From positions 1-64,000 of the forward strand of contig CALGTD010000109.1 in NCBI GenBank assembly GCA_937901895.1: DNA of 64,000 nucleotides. The letters are read 5' to 3'. Positions 8,340-17,863 of this stretch are shown here, one piece after another (positions within the stretch are counted from its first letter, which is position 1; each line of letters begins with the position of its first letter). The translations under genes were made by a program, and so were the position numbers. A model generated the notes under the pieces. That model saw only the letters and a program-made list of their open reading frames with translations. It was not told where the DNA came from and searched no databases. This stretch comes from an uncultured Spartobacteria bacterium. Its GTDB lineage: Bacteria > Verrucomicrobiota > Verrucomicrobiia > Chthoniobacterales > JAATET01.

Positions 8340-8395
8340 ATTGATTTCGCGAGCGCCGTCCGAATTCCGGGCGGCGCTTCGCAAATAGAATCAAT
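8340..8395. terminator. Hairpin between convergent genes, probable bidirectional terminator
   Basis: A long imperfect inverted repeat lies between the converging 7301-8317 and 8391-8993 genes. The outer arms ATTGATT (8340-8346) and AATCAAT (8389-8395) and inner GC-rich arms (GCGAGCGCCG at 8349-8358 against CGGCGCTTCGC at 8372-8382, one bulge) can pair around a short loop. It overlaps the stop codon of the minus-strand gene. There is no long T tract, so the terminator call is moderate. Confidence 0.5.
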
Positions 8396-8993
8396 CCGCG
8401 GATGCTTTCCAGAGTTCGGTGAGCGGGCCACCGGCGCCGTGCACGGGATCCGTTACCGGGAGGGGCACGGCGGCGATGCGGGCCTCGGCGCCCGGGCGCT
8501 CGCCCGGTCTGCCGCGTAGAAGATCGGCGGACTGGCCTGGTGGATAGCCGCCAACGACGTGGAAATCGTCGCTAGCCTCGATATTCTCGTGCCCCACTCC
8601 GGCTGGGATGACGATCACGTCGCCGGCACGAACCTCGAAGACTTCGCCCGCGGAGTGTCCGAGTCGCAGGTGGGCCGAGCCGCGATAGACGCCGAGCACT
8701 TCGTGGGCGGTGCTGTGGTAATGGGGGAAGGAGTAAACTCCATAGCGCCATGCAGGCCGCCAGCCGTTTCGCTCGAGAGTTCTCTCGATCGCCTCCGCAT
8801 CGTGCGGCATGGCTTGTGCATAAATGAGCACCGGCAGGATGGGATTGTTGGGGATCGTTCCCGCGTCCTTGAAGAGGTGGGCTTGAGGACGGTTCATGGC
8901 GGCGAATGAGGACGGAAGAAGCGCAGCGACTCCCGGGAGAACGAGCGATTTCAGAAAGCGGCGGCGACTCAGCGGGAGTGTGACGACGTCCAT
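8391..8993 (-). CDS. Tat-exported cupin-domain protein
   Basis: A 200-aa protein with a twin-arginine signal (SRRRFLK, residues 9-15, then a hydrophobic stretch), so it is probably exported folded. The centre is a textbook cupin barrel: motif 1 is HYHSTAHEVLGVYRG, fitting HxH(x)4E(x)6G, and motif 2 is GDVIVIPAGVGHENI, fitting G(x)5PxG(x)2H(x)3N. These supply three His and one Glu as metal ligands. The preceding text (RPAWRYGVYSFPHYH) resembles small cupins of unknown substrate. A metal-dependent isomerase, dioxygenase or binding role is possible; none can be chosen from sequence alone. Confidence 0.8.
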   Translation of the reverse strand: MDVVTLPLSRRRFLKSLVLPGVAALLPSSFAAMNRPQAHLFKDAGTIPNNPILPVLIYAQAMPHDAEAIERTLERNGWRPAWRYGVYSFPHYHSTAHEVLGVYRGSAHLRLGHSAGEVFEVRAGDVIVIPAGVGHENIEASDDFHVVGGYPPGQSADLLRGRPGERPGAEARIAAVPLPVTDPVHGAGGPLTELWKASAD

Positions 8994-9074
8994 CGGGAAA
9001 AGATCGCACCCGTCGCGGAATTCGCCAGCAGGTTCGGAGGAACCTTTGGGGCTCCGCGGAGGAGCAAACGGTGG

Positions 9075-11183
9075 TTATTTCGAGGTCGCGACTTCGGTTC
9101 CGGTCCAGTCGGGCGGTGGCGGCTGGACGACGAATCGTTCGCAGCGTTCGAGGTAGATCGAACAAAGTTTGTCGTCCGGGACAGAGGAGAGGCAGGTGCG
9201 AAACTCCCCGGCGGCCTCCGCAAAACGCCGGGCGCGAAAACTGGCGACCGCGGCTGCGTAGCGTTTGAGCCAGTCGGGCTGTGGCATGTCGCCGGGTCCC
9301 AGGACGGCGAAAATCTCGACCGGGCGGCTTTTTCCGACGACCTGAACGAGGTCAACCGGGCGCAGGAGGAACTGGCCGGTGATCAGCTCCGCGACGGATT
9401 GAGTCACGCAGATCGAGACGCCGTATTTCTTGGTGAGGCCTTCAACGCGAGAGGCGAGGTTCACCGTGTCGCCGATCACGGTCGGTTCCATCTTTTCCTC
9501 GGAGCCGATGTTTCCGAAGACCGCTTCGCCGTGGTGCAGCCCCATGCCCACCGCAAATGGCCGCAGGCCCCGCTCTTCCCAGCGAACATTGAGAGCGGCG
9601 ATGCGCTCCTGCATCTCCATCGCGGCACGCACGGCGCGTGCAGAGTCGACCGCCGGACCTTCGCTGACGACATTGCCCCACACAGCCATGATCCCGTCGC
9701 CCATGAACTTGTCCACCGTGCCCTGGTGCCGGAAGATCACACCCACCATCTCACCGAGGTATTCATTGAGTTGCTCAACGACTTCGGAGGCGTCGGCGGA
9801 TTCCGAAAACGACGTGAAGCCACGCACGTCGGAGAAGAACACGGTGACCGGCTGACGCGTGCCCCCGAGGCGCGCCAGAAAATCGTCACGATTGTCGAGG
9901 ACCTCGCGCACCAGGTTTCGCGAGACATACCGGTCGAGCATCGATCGCATTCGACCGCTCTCGCGACGTTCCTGCGCAAAATTCCATGCAATGCAGGAGG
10001 ACCCGGCGAGGAGAAATACGAGGGAGGGCTGAATCGGAAACAGCAGGTAATCGAAGACGCGGGCGGCTACGAGGACGATTGCGAGATAGAGAACCACACC
10101 ACCGAGAAGCGAGAAGAACGCGGCGATGGGACGTCGTCGGAAAAGCCATGTCAGAATCCCGGCGAGGATGACGGCCGCTCCGACAATGAGGTTTCGGGAA
10201 ACGGCGCCGGCCCGGGTGTAGAACGAGTCGTTGAGCGCTGCGAGCAAGGCGTGGATATGAAGCAACGGCCCCTCAAGCCTTCCCGCCGGCGTATTGTGGA
10301 AGTCGTGAAGCCGTGTTGCTGACGGCCCGATGATCACGATCTTGTCCTGCAACACGTCTCCGCTTTTCAAAAACTGCCGCCATTCGTAAGGGACGAAGAG
10401 CGAGTGAAAGGAGAACGTGGGGATTCTGTTTGTATCCGAAAGTCGAAAGGAAAGGGGACGGCTGGTCTCGATGTGTGTCGTATCGGCACCGAGCAATCGT
10501 GCGGCCACCATACTCAACGACTCGTAAACCTTTTCGCCGGTGTTCGGAACCCGTCCGATGGTGTCCGATAGCGTCTGGCGATAGCGCGCGTTGCGCACGA
10601 CGCCGTCCTCATCCCCCCAGAAATTCACGTAACCGATGGGAACATTGTCCGCACCCTCCTCCACCAAGGTGGTGGAGGGGACGGTCATTGCATGAATGTC
10701 GTCGAAGTCCCGGGAGGGATCCTGGTCATCGACGGAAAAATTCTGTGCGAGGACGATTTTTCCCGGGTGACGATCGAGAGCCGCTTTCAGTTCCGGATCT
10801 CCCTCCCGGGGCTGGTCAAAAATGAAGTCGAGAATAACCAGTCGGGCCCCTGCGCCGAAAATGCGATCGAGGGCCGCCGCGTAAATTTGACGCGGCCACG
10901 GGAAGCCGTTTTGCATCCAGGCCAGCTCCGGGGCCTCTTCGATATCCTCTGGGAAGAGGTGGTCGAGGGTCAGGGACTTTTCGTCGACCGCGATGAATAC
11001 GACCTCGTCCGCTCTCGCGGAATTGAGATCCATGCAGAGGATTTGATCCCGCGCGAAATGTTCGACCTGGCGCACGTTCTGCATGTTCGGAAATACGAAC
11101 CATCCGATCTGGGCGACGGCGAGACAGATGCAGGCCAGCTCGACAAGGCGGCGGCGGGTGCGCTTGCGGGAGGCGTTGGGCAT
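9075..11183 (-). CDS. CHASE2-domain class III adenylate cyclase
   Basis: Membrane sensor that should make cAMP (702 aa). Order: N-terminal membrane helix (~14-32), extracytoplasmic CHASE2 domain (~50-320, with VVFIAVDEKSL, GARLVILDFIFDQPR and QDKIVIIGPSATRLHDFHNTPAG), two or three transmembrane helices (~330-405), then a class III cyclase domain (~440-620). The metal-binding Asp residues are D452 (FFSDVRGF) and D496 (MGDG); K492 in VDKFMGD and the IGDTVN segment favour ATP over GTP; NLASRVE supplies the Asn/Arg pair. The C-terminal ~70 residues look like a TPR-type helical pair. It follows lpxD by 28 bp on the same strand. Confidence 0.9.
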   Translation of the reverse strand: MPNASRKRTRRRLVELACICLAVAQIGWFVFPNMQNVRQVEHFARDQILCMDLNSARADEVVFIAVDEKSLTLDHLFPEDIEEAPELAWMQNGFPWPRQIYAAALDRIFGAGARLVILDFIFDQPREGDPELKAALDRHPGKIVLAQNFSVDDQDPSRDFDDIHAMTVPSTTLVEEGADNVPIGYVNFWGDEDGVVRNARYRQTLSDTIGRVPNTGEKVYESLSMVAARLLGADTTHIETSRPLSFRLSDTNRIPTFSFHSLFVPYEWRQFLKSGDVLQDKIVIIGPSATRLHDFHNTPAGRLEGPLLHIHALLAALNDSFYTRAGAVSRNLIVGAAVILAGILTWLFRRRPIAAFFSLLGGVVLYLAIVLVAARVFDYLLFPIQPSLVFLLAGSSCIAWNFAQERRESGRMRSMLDRYVSRNLVREVLDNRDDFLARLGGTRQPVTVFFSDVRGFTSFSESADASEVVEQLNEYLGEMVGVIFRHQGTVDKFMGDGIMAVWGNVVSEGPAVDSARAVRAAMEMQERIAALNVRWEERGLRPFAVGMGLHHGEAVFGNIGSEEKMEPTVIGDTVNLASRVEGLTKKYGVSICVTQSVAELITGQFLLRPVDLVQVVGKSRPVEIFAVLGPGDMPQPDWLKRYAAAVASFRARRFAEAAGEFRTCLSSVPDDKLCSIYLERCERFVVQPPPPDWTGTEVATSK

Positions 11184-11211
11184 CGGTGGGGGAGCGGGTC
11201 CGAATGTGGCG

Positions 11212-12231
11212 TCAAGCCGGCGGCTTTGCGGCGTCCTCGAGTTTCTTCACGCGTTCGTAGAGCCTGCCGATGCGATGAACCATCGCGATCTGTTCCTTCC
11301 ATTCGCGCATGGGACGGGCGGGGGAGCCGCAGACGATCGACTTGGGCGGGAGATTCCGGCTGAGACCGGTTTGTGCGGCCACGATGGCCTGGTCGCCCAC
11401 CTCGATATGGCCAACGAGACCGGCCTGCCCGGCCAGGGTCACATAGCTGCCGACGCGGGTGCTGCCGGAAATACCGACCTGTGAGCAGATGATCGTGTGT
11501 GCGCCGACGCGGACATTGTGGGCGATCTGCACGAGATTGTCGATCTTCGCTCCGGTCTGGATCCAGGTGCGGCCAAAGCGCGCACGGTCGACCGTGGTAT
11601 TCGCTCCGATTTCCACGTCGTCGTCGATCTGAACGATGCCCGTCTGCGGAATTTTCACATAGCGGCCCTCCTTCAACTCGTAACCGAACCCGTCGGCACC
11701 GATCACCGCGCCACTGTGAATCTGGACGCGATCGCCGAGTTTGCAGCGTTCGCGGATGGTCACGCGCGGATGGAGGAAGCAATCCATGCCGATGGTGGCG
11801 TGCTGACCAATGAAGCACTGCGCGCCGATGATCGTATTGGCGCCGATGCGGGCACCGTTTTCGATAACGGCGCCTGCTCCGACGTGAACACTGGGGTCGA
11901 TCTCGACATCGACTCCCAGGATGGCCGACGGGTGGATGCCGGGGGAATATTGAACGGGAGGGGGGGCGAACCGCTCGAGCACGAGTGCGAACGCGGCCGC
12001 CGGGTCGTCGACGCGGATGCATGCCGGCTTGATCTCCTCCTCGAAGTCGCGGGGAACGAGCACGGCGGACGCCTGCGTTGCGCGGAGCGCCTGCAGATAT
12101 TTGGCGTTTCCGAAAAAAGCGATGTCTCCCGGGCCGGCTTCGACGAGAGAGGCGGGACCGGTGATTTCGATGCCGGCGTGCTCGGATGGCACTTGTCCGG
12201 AGATGAGGTCGGCGATTTCGCGAAGGGTCAT
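11212..12231 (-). CDS. lpxD: UDP-3-O-(3-hydroxyacyl)glucosamine N-acyltransferase
   Basis: LpxD adds the second hydroxyacyl chain in lipid A synthesis, so this organism should make lipopolysaccharide. I chose the ATG at 12231 (339 aa, MTLREIADLI...), the normal LpxD N-terminus. The N-terminal uridine-binding domain (~1-100) is followed by left-handed beta-helix hexapeptide repeats (IHPSAILGVDVEID, IGANTIIGAQCFIG and others). The catalytic His is H238 in QIAHNVRVG, equivalent to E. coli H239. A C-terminal helix (HRIGRLYERVKKLE) matches the trimer-forming tail. The gene starts 17 bp after a GT-C-like membrane protein. No other lpx genes are in the window. Confidence 0.95.
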   Translation of the reverse strand: MTLREIADLISGQVPSEHAGIEITGPASLVEAGPGDIAFFGNAKYLQALRATQASAVLVPRDFEEEIKPACIRVDDPAAAFALVLERFAPPPVQYSPGIHPSAILGVDVEIDPSVHVGAGAVIENGARIGANTIIGAQCFIGQHATIGMDCFLHPRVTIRERCKLGDRVQIHSGAVIGADGFGYELKEGRYVKIPQTGIVQIDDDVEIGANTTVDRARFGRTWIQTGAKIDNLVQIAHNVRVGAHTIICSQVGISGSTRVGSYVTLAGQAGLVGHIEVGDQAIVAAQTGLSRNLPPKSIVCGSPARPMREWKEQIAMVHRIGRLYERVKKLEDAAKPPA

Positions 12232-12248
12232 GGCGGAAGAATGGAAGG

Positions 12249-14177
12249 TTACGGCTCGGGGCCGTCGAGGAAAATACGGAAGCTGTCGAGAGAGATCTCG
12301 CGCGCCTTTTCCGAGACGCGGACGCGGAGCTCCATCGAGTCGGCGTCTGCGGGAATGCTCAGGAAGTGGAAATCCTCGCTCGTCTCGGGAAAGAAGTAGG
12401 GCTTGATGGTGAGCTTTTGGATCTCGCGACCATCCGCGTAGAAATGCAGCCACGCGCGGACCGGTTCGGTCGTGTTGGACGCCTGGCTGGATGGGATAAA
12501 AAGCGTGCGACCGCGTAACCAGGATGGAATCGGGCGGCGGGGAAAGACAATGGTCTCGCGCGGAGGTTTTTCGAACGTCCACGTTTGAGGAACGTCGAAT
12601 TCCGGCAGCAACAGATCGCGAAGCAGCCGTCCGTCGGGAGCCTGTTCGCGCAGAGGAGCGTCATTCTTGCGGCGGGAGAGAAAGACAAAGTCGGGAACAT
12701 CGCCTTTCGCGATGGCAGCTTCCGCGGTCCATCCGGCCATCGGTGCGCGGAGGAAGGGGGCAAGTTCGTCGATCTGGTCTGCGACATCGTATTCGCTCTT
12801 CTTGCGGGTTCCGGTCCAGATCCACTTCCGGATGAACCACACCTGATCGCTGCCATTCATCTGGTGCAGCGTGTCCGGCGACGGAACGAGAAGGTCCTTG
12901 CGAAGCGTCCATTCCACTCGGGACGCGGCAGCAGGATCCGCGAGATGTGCGACGTGGCGCATCGCGTCGTGGGAAAGCACCTTTGTTCCCTCGGGAATGG
13001 AGCGGAGGTGACCCGCGATCTCGTGGAGGTAGTTGTTTCCGCGAAAGGTGCGGCTCGAGAGAAAGATGAGGACTGCGGCGAGAAGCAGGAATGCCGCAGC
13101 GGGACGCCGGTGGAGAAAGGCGATCGGCTTGATGCGACGAACCGTGGCGGGAATGAGGGAAAGGAGGGTCGCGATTGCCAGAGCTGTGAGTATCGCGAGG
13201 GGAAACGCGAGACTTGCAAGAAACCGGTCGCCGTCGCGAACCAGCGGACGAGGTGGCGAAAAGCTCTGGAGGGCGCAGCTGTAGGTGAGGAAATAGACGA
13301 CGGCGAAGGCTGCAATGGCGCGGCCCGGTCGGCCGAAACGGAATGCCGCCACGCCGAGACCGGCGACGGCAAGGGTGTTGAAGATCGAATCCGCCGGCCG
13401 ACGAAAGAGGGAGGGGAGGAAGCGGAACGGAAGTTCCCAGAGAGGAATTTCCTCGGTGCCCTTTCGTCCACGGGCCCCAAGGTTTGCGTGCAGGCTGTGG
13501 AACCAGTCGCCGGTGATCGCGTGATAGATCGCCATTTCGACGAAGACGAACATCGATGCGAATGCACCGCATGCGATGAGCCAGCCGAGCTTGCGGGGGT
13601 AGCATGCGAGGGTGGCGATCACCAGGACCGGAATGGCGAATACTCCGGTGATCCGGTTTGCCTGACCAATCGCAATACAGAGCCCGACAGCGGCCGCGAG
13701 CAGCCATTTTGCAGCGGTGTTCCCGGACCGGACGAGCTTGAGCCATGCAAGAAACGCCGCGGCCACCCAGAATCCCTCGGAGAGATCCGGCATTGGACGC
13801 ACGGAGACGGAGTCGAGCTGGGGATGAAACAAAAAGAGAATGCCGGCGAGAAATGCGACCCGTTCGGAAGCTCCAATCTCGCGCGCGAGCAACCACACGA
13901 CGATCGCCCCGGTTCCGAGATAGACCATCGGCTCCATGTAGTAGGAGAGCGCGCTGAATCCGAAGGGGATTTGAAGCAGCCAGCAGACTCCCCAGACAGG
14001 CCACCGGAGATCGTGAAAGGATCCGGCGTCCCACGCCCCCGGGACGCGTTGATGGAGATCCATCGCGAGTCCCCAGTAGTTCAGATCGTCGCCGAGCGAC
14101 GGCGGCGTCTGATAAAGCCAGCTCACGAAGAAGCCGCCGAGGAAAAGGATGATCAGTTGAACAGCAGGGCGCGTCAT
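12249..14177 (-). CDS. Polytopic membrane protein, GT-C glycosyltransferase-like
   Basis: A 642-aa membrane protein with roughly ten to eleven hydrophobic helices over residues 1-400 and a soluble C-terminal region (~410-642). The first extracytoplasmic loop holds PSLGDDLNYW (residues ~26-35), an acidic pair placed like the catalytic Asp motif of GT-C lipid-linked sugar transferases (ArnT/PMT type). The overall plan (early loop, HPQLDSVSVRPMPDLSEGFW, then helices) agrees. The C-terminal domain carries a beta-rich segment that may bind carbohydrate. Its start overlaps the next upstream gene's stop by 4 bp. Substrate cannot be told; proximity to lpxD hints at envelope glycans. Confidence 0.65.
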   Translation of the reverse strand: MTRPAVQLIILFLGGFFVSWLYQTPPSLGDDLNYWGLAMDLHQRVPGAWDAGSFHDLRWPVWGVCWLLQIPFGFSALSYYMEPMVYLGTGAIVVWLLAREIGASERVAFLAGILFLFHPQLDSVSVRPMPDLSEGFWVAAAFLAWLKLVRSGNTAAKWLLAAAVGLCIAIGQANRITGVFAIPVLVIATLACYPRKLGWLIACGAFASMFVFVEMAIYHAITGDWFHSLHANLGARGRKGTEEIPLWELPFRFLPSLFRRPADSIFNTLAVAGLGVAAFRFGRPGRAIAAFAVVYFLTYSCALQSFSPPRPLVRDGDRFLASLAFPLAILTALAIATLLSLIPATVRRIKPIAFLHRRPAAAFLLLAAVLIFLSSRTFRGNNYLHEIAGHLRSIPEGTKVLSHDAMRHVAHLADPAAASRVEWTLRKDLLVPSPDTLHQMNGSDQVWFIRKWIWTGTRKKSEYDVADQIDELAPFLRAPMAGWTAEAAIAKGDVPDFVFLSRRKNDAPLREQAPDGRLLRDLLLPEFDVPQTWTFEKPPRETIVFPRRPIPSWLRGRTLFIPSSQASNTTEPVRAWLHFYADGREIQKLTIKPYFFPETSEDFHFLSIPADADSMELRVRVSEKAREISLDSFRIFLDGPEP

Positions 14178-15706
14178 GACGTCCGGCGCCGGCGCGGCAG
14201 GAGGCGCGACGCAAGGATGATCACCGTATCGAACAAGGCGAACGCGTAAAGCAGCCAGAATGGTTCGAACAGGACGCGAAAACGCGCGCGGATGTTCGCG
14301 GTGACCATGATCAGGATGAAAAGGCCGACGAAAAACAGGCCCCAGATGCGGTGGAATCCGAGCGGCGCAGGGTCACGCATGGCGAGGGCAAGCATCCCAA
14401 GAACCGCCGCAAGATAGAGCCACGGGATGCCGTGCACCGGCACGTCCTGAATGGAAGCTCCGGGGAGGTGCCACGGAAGCGCCGGCTGGAGAGAGACGTG
14501 CAACCAAAGGTTCTGCAGATGAGTGGTCAGATCTGCGGGGAACGGGCGATAGGTTTCGCGCAGAAATGTCGCAGCTTCCCCGGGAGTCGTGAAGTTGCGT
14601 CCCCAAAGAAGCGGAGCGGATCGCAGTCCTTTGAGTTCGGAATCGCCGTCGTAGAGTGCGTCGAGCTGACCGGTGATCGCGTATTCGGCGAAAAGGGGTG
14701 CGGGAGGTTCGCGGTGAGCGATGACGAATTTCTTTAACGCGAGTTCGGGCAGGGAAAACGGGGAGCGCGCCGCGGTTTCGAGTCCGGCACGGGCGGAGAT
14801 ACGGTTCACATTGTCCCCGGCAACACCTTGTGAAATTCCGGATTGGACCTGCATTTCCACGAGGGTGTCACGGAGGGCCTTGCGAAGCGGCACGAGCTTG
14901 GGAGCACTCGTGTCGCTGGCCCATTGCTCGCGTGCGTCGGCGACAACGGGAGCGGCCGCCTCCGCAACGCCAGGGGAAAAGTGGAGCCGGTCCGGGCATA
15001 GATGCAGGACCGAGGTAAAAAGCAAAAGGCCGCTCTGTCCCGTTCGCGTGAGCAGGAAGAGAATCACCGTCCATGCAGCTGTCGCAGGCACGGCCACCCG
15101 AAACGTGCGCCAGTTTCCCCACAGGGTTGCGGTCACCAAAGCGAGCGCGAACAGCGCAAACAAACGCCCCTCGGGACGCGCGCCGGCCATGAAGAGCAAC
15201 GCCACGAAAAGGAATGCGAGCGTGTAGCGATTCGGAATGCGCTGGAATGCGGAGGCGGCGAGCGCAACGAGGAGCGCGCCGAATACCGCCCATGTTTCCG
15301 CGAGCGCCGCATGTTCATACCACAGCAGCACGGGCTGGAGCGCGATGAGCATCGTCAGCGGGACGACGAGAGTGCGCCAGTTTCGGAACCACAACCGTGC
15401 GAGCAGACCGCACACGAAGACGGAGGCGACGCCGAGCAGGTGTTGAACGGCTGCCGCAAACGGGAGAATCGGCAGTCCGACGAGTGCAGGCAGACTGTAG
15501 GCAAGCGGAACGAGAAAGGTTTTCTTGCCTTCGATCACCAAGGCGCCGCGGGTGACGAGTCTATCGGCGGTTTCGACAATCGATGCCGTGTCGTTGTGAA
15601 CGAATGCTGCCGGCATCGTCGCGAGCAGAATCGCACGAAGCAGAATCGCGACAATGGCGGCGGGGAGGCAGAGACGGATCGTGTCGCGAAGGTCCGCGGC
15701 TTTCAA
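14174..15706 (-). CDS. Polytopic membrane protein, GT-C glycosyltransferase-like
   Basis: A 510-aa membrane protein with about twelve hydrophobic segments. After the first helix comes AAFVHNDTASIVETADRLV, whose acidic position after helix 1 matches the catalytic loop of GT-C transferases. A long soluble loop (~225-375) interrupts the helices. It has the same general architecture as the following gene (12249-14177) and is translationally coupled to it by a 4-bp overlap, so the two may act on the same lipid-linked glycan. I cannot assign a donor or acceptor. The 166 bp upstream (to the rho stop at 15872) show no recognised feature. Confidence 0.55.
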   Translation of the reverse strand: MKAADLRDTIRLCLPAAIVAILLRAILLATMPAAFVHNDTASIVETADRLVTRGALVIEGKKTFLVPLAYSLPALVGLPILPFAAAVQHLLGVASVFVCGLLARLWFRNWRTLVVPLTMLIALQPVLLWYEHAALAETWAVFGALLVALAASAFQRIPNRYTLAFLFVALLFMAGARPEGRLFALFALALVTATLWGNWRTFRVAVPATAAWTVILFLLTRTGQSGLLLFTSVLHLCPDRLHFSPGVAEAAAPVVADAREQWASDTSAPKLVPLRKALRDTLVEMQVQSGISQGVAGDNVNRISARAGLETAARSPFSLPELALKKFVIAHREPPAPLFAEYAITGQLDALYDGDSELKGLRSAPLLWGRNFTTPGEAATFLRETYRPFPADLTTHLQNLWLHVSLQPALPWHLPGASIQDVPVHGIPWLYLAAVLGMLALAMRDPAPLGFHRIWGLFFVGLFILIMVTANIRARFRVLFEPFWLLYAFALFDTVIILASRLLPRRRRTS

Positions 15707-15871
15707 TCGAGCGACGAATGCGCGGAAGCGCGGCGGATCGAACGCGCGAACAAGAAATTTGAAGGGAGGAATGGAGCGTCTGGAGTCGATGGCTTGTTCA
15801 GCCGCGCAGGGCGGACATTGTCTGTGGCCCGGATTGGTGTGATGGAAATCCGGTCATGCTTCGGCGTGGGA

Positions 15872-17191
15872 TCAAAGCCCGCGGAGACCGGTCAGCAGGA
15901 GTTCGGCGTTCGACGAAGTGTTCAGAAGATTGATGTGAAGAACCTCCATGGCCTCGACGGCCGGCAGCTCGGCGAGCTGTTTGCGAATCTGCACGACGCG
16001 TTCGTATTCGTCGGGGTGAAGAAGGAGCTCTTCGCGGCGCGTGCCAGACTTGACGATTTGAATGGCCGGGAAGATTCGCTGCTCGGCAATGGTCCGGTCG
16101 AGATGAACCTCCATGTTTCCGGTGCCTTTGTATTCCTCGAAAATGAGGTCATCCATCCGGCTCTGTGTTTCCACGAGGGCCGTGGCGAGGATCGTGAGGC
16201 TGCCGCCCTCCTCGAGGTTGCGCGCCGCGCCGAAAAATTTCTTCGGCTTCGCAAGAGCCTTCGCATCGACGCCGCCGCTCATTGTGCGGCTGCCTTTGGA
16301 TGGCTGGAGGTTGTTGTAGCCGCGGGAAAGGCGCGTGATGCTGTCGAGGAGGATGACGACGTCACGGCCGAGTTCCACGAGGCGTCGGGCGCGGTCCGAA
16401 ACGAGCTCCGCAACGGCGACGTGGCGCGAGGGAGACTCGTCGAACGTGCTGCTGAAAATGTCGCAATCCAGTGCGCGTTGAAAATCGGTGACCTCCTCAG
16501 GGCGCTCGTCCACGAGGAGAAGAATGAGATGGATCTCGGGGTGATTTCGACGGATCGCTCGCGCGATTTCGCCGAGCAGAACCGTTTTTCCCGCACGGGG
16601 TGGGGCGACAATGAGGCCGCGCTGGCCCTTGCCGAGAGGCGCGAGAAGATCGATTGCCCGTGGCCCTAGATCCGTGCATCCCGGTGATTCCAGGAGGATC
16701 CGCTCGTTTGGAAACAGCGGTGTCAGCTTGTCGAAGTCGACCGGCGTCTGCCACTCCGCGACAGGCCGGTTTTCGATTTCCGTGACTTCCTCCATCACGA
16801 GCCCCTGCTCGCGTTGCTGTGGAAGACGCAGGCGGCCTTTAACAAGCAATCCGGGACGGAGCCCGTGATCCTTGATCAACTGCGGCGGCACGAAAATGTC
16901 GTCGGGCCCGGCGCGGAAGCTGAACCGCGGCGAGCGAAGCCAGCCGCGCTGGTTCTCGATCGTAAAAATGCCCGAAGCAATGACGGTATCGCCGGAGCCC
17001 AGGTGGAACCGGGCGTGGTCGAGCGCAAGATGCCGGATGCTGCCCTCGGAGCGGAGGCGCACGCCGCGTTCGACGGCCCGTGCGACGAGTTCGGCGCGCG
17101 AAAGCGCCTGAAGGTCGTCGAGACAAACAACGATCGGAGTGCGGGGAGCGGTTTCGGGTGCGGCGGTGCCGGCGGCGGCGGCATCAGTCAT
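15872..17191 (-). CDS. rho: Transcription termination factor Rho
   Basis: RNA helicase that terminates transcription. The 439-aa protein has a cold-shock-like RNA-binding domain (~60-140; ASGIFTIENQRGWLRSPRF, DIFVPPQLIKDHGLRPG) and a RecA-like motor: P-loop APPRAGKT (196-203), LLVDERPEEVTDF, Walker B VVILLDSITRLSRGYN, and the Q/R-loop region MSGGVDAKALAKPKKFFGAA ... YKGTGNMEVHLDR. It begins inside the end of coaE (8-bp overlap), so the two are co-translated. The N-terminal helical subdomain is shorter than in E. coli Rho. Confidence 0.97.
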   Translation of the reverse strand: MTDAAAAGTAAPETAPRTPIVVCLDDLQALSRAELVARAVERGVRLRSEGSIRHLALDHARFHLGSGDTVIASGIFTIENQRGWLRSPRFSFRAGPDDIFVPPQLIKDHGLRPGLLVKGRLRLPQQREQGLVMEEVTEIENRPVAEWQTPVDFDKLTPLFPNERILLESPGCTDLGPRAIDLLAPLGKGQRGLIVAPPRAGKTVLLGEIARAIRRNHPEIHLILLLVDERPEEVTDFQRALDCDIFSSTFDESPSRHVAVAELVSDRARRLVELGRDVVILLDSITRLSRGYNNLQPSKGSRTMSGGVDAKALAKPKKFFGAARNLEEGGSLTILATALVETQSRMDDLIFEEYKGTGNMEVHLDRTIAEQRIFPAIQIVKSGTRREELLLHPDEYERVVQIRKQLAELPAVEAMEVLHINLLNTSSNAELLLTGLRGL

Positions 17192-17786
17192 ACAATCGAC
17201 GGAGGTGTGTGGCGAGCAGGTCGGCCTGCGATTCGAGCAGCTCAGGATTGGAATCGTTCCAGATCACATGGCTGGCTCGCTGCACTTTAATGTCGAGGCT
17301 CCATTGGGAGGAAACAATTTTTCGGGCGAGTTCCAGCGACAGTCCTCGGGTGTCGGTAAGTCGCCGGAGCTGGGTGGCTTCACTGCATCCGACGGTGACG
17401 ACATGGTCGAAAAGACGTTCCGCGCGGGTTTCGAAAAGCAGCGGAATATCGACGAGGAAGATGCGATGACGTGCGGAGAGCGTTTTCGCATCGGTGGTCC
17501 AGCGTTCCCTGATGCGGGGGTGGAGGATCCCTTCCAGCGTCTTCTTCTTGGCAATGTCCTTGTAAATCAAATCCCGGAGAACCTGCCGGTTTGGCTGGCC
17601 GTCGGGGGTGTAGGCATCCTGCGAGACCTTGGAGAGGACTTCCTCCCGGACGGCCTCGTTCGAATCGAGCAACTCCTTCGCGCATGCATCGGTGTCGAAA
17701 AAATCCGCGTCGATACGCTCGAGCAGCATGCGACGGAAGGTGGTCTTGCCGCAGGCGACCCCGCCGGTGATTCCGATGGTCGGCAT
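17184..17786 (-). CDS. coaE: Dephospho-CoA kinase
   Basis: Last enzyme of coenzyme A synthesis, phosphorylating the ribose 3'-OH of dephospho-CoA. The 200-aa protein opens with MPTIGITGGVACGKTT (P-loop, residues 8-15) and has FFDTDACAKELLD, the conserved substrate Asp motif, then HPRIRERW and VDIPLLFETRAERLFDHVVTVGC, all typical of CoaE. It starts 12 bp beyond the intrinsic terminator that ends the pilus-like operon and overlaps rho by 8 bp. No Shine-Dalgarno sequence. Confidence 0.95.
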   Translation of the reverse strand: MPTIGITGGVACGKTTFRRMLLERIDADFFDTDACAKELLDSNEAVREEVLSKVSQDAYTPDGQPNRQVLRDLIYKDIAKKKTLEGILHPRIRERWTTDAKTLSARHRIFLVDIPLLFETRAERLFDHVVTVGCSEATQLRRLTDTRGLSLELARKIVSSQWSLDIKVQRASHVIWNDSNPELLESQADLLATHLRRLYD

Positions 17787-17797
17787 GGAAAGAGATA

Positions 17798-17834
17798 TTA
17801 AAAAAGAAACGGCGGGGTCATGGAACCCCGCCGT
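17798..17834 (-). terminator. Intrinsic terminator of the pilus-like operon
   Basis: A perfect 10-bp GC-rich stem (17809-17818 against 17825-17834, arms ACGGCGGGGT and ACCCCGCCGT) with a 6-base loop. Read on the minus strand it is followed by TTCTTTTTTAA (17808 down to 17798), a classical U-tract. It lies 29 bp after the stop of the last secretin gene and just before coaE, so it should separate the pilus-like operon from coaE-rho. Confidence 0.9.
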
Positions 17835-17863
17835 CTCGGTGATTTGCCGGATGGCCGGCAGGA

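Noticed and set aside
12585..14249. Plus-strand frame of 554 codons
   Set aside because: Low-complexity charged composition, antisense to the GT-C-like membrane protein; not a real gene.
17798..17834. Thought of as a riboswitch for coaE
   Set aside because: It is a simple stem with a T tract on the minus strand after the operon stop; intrinsic terminator is the simpler reading.
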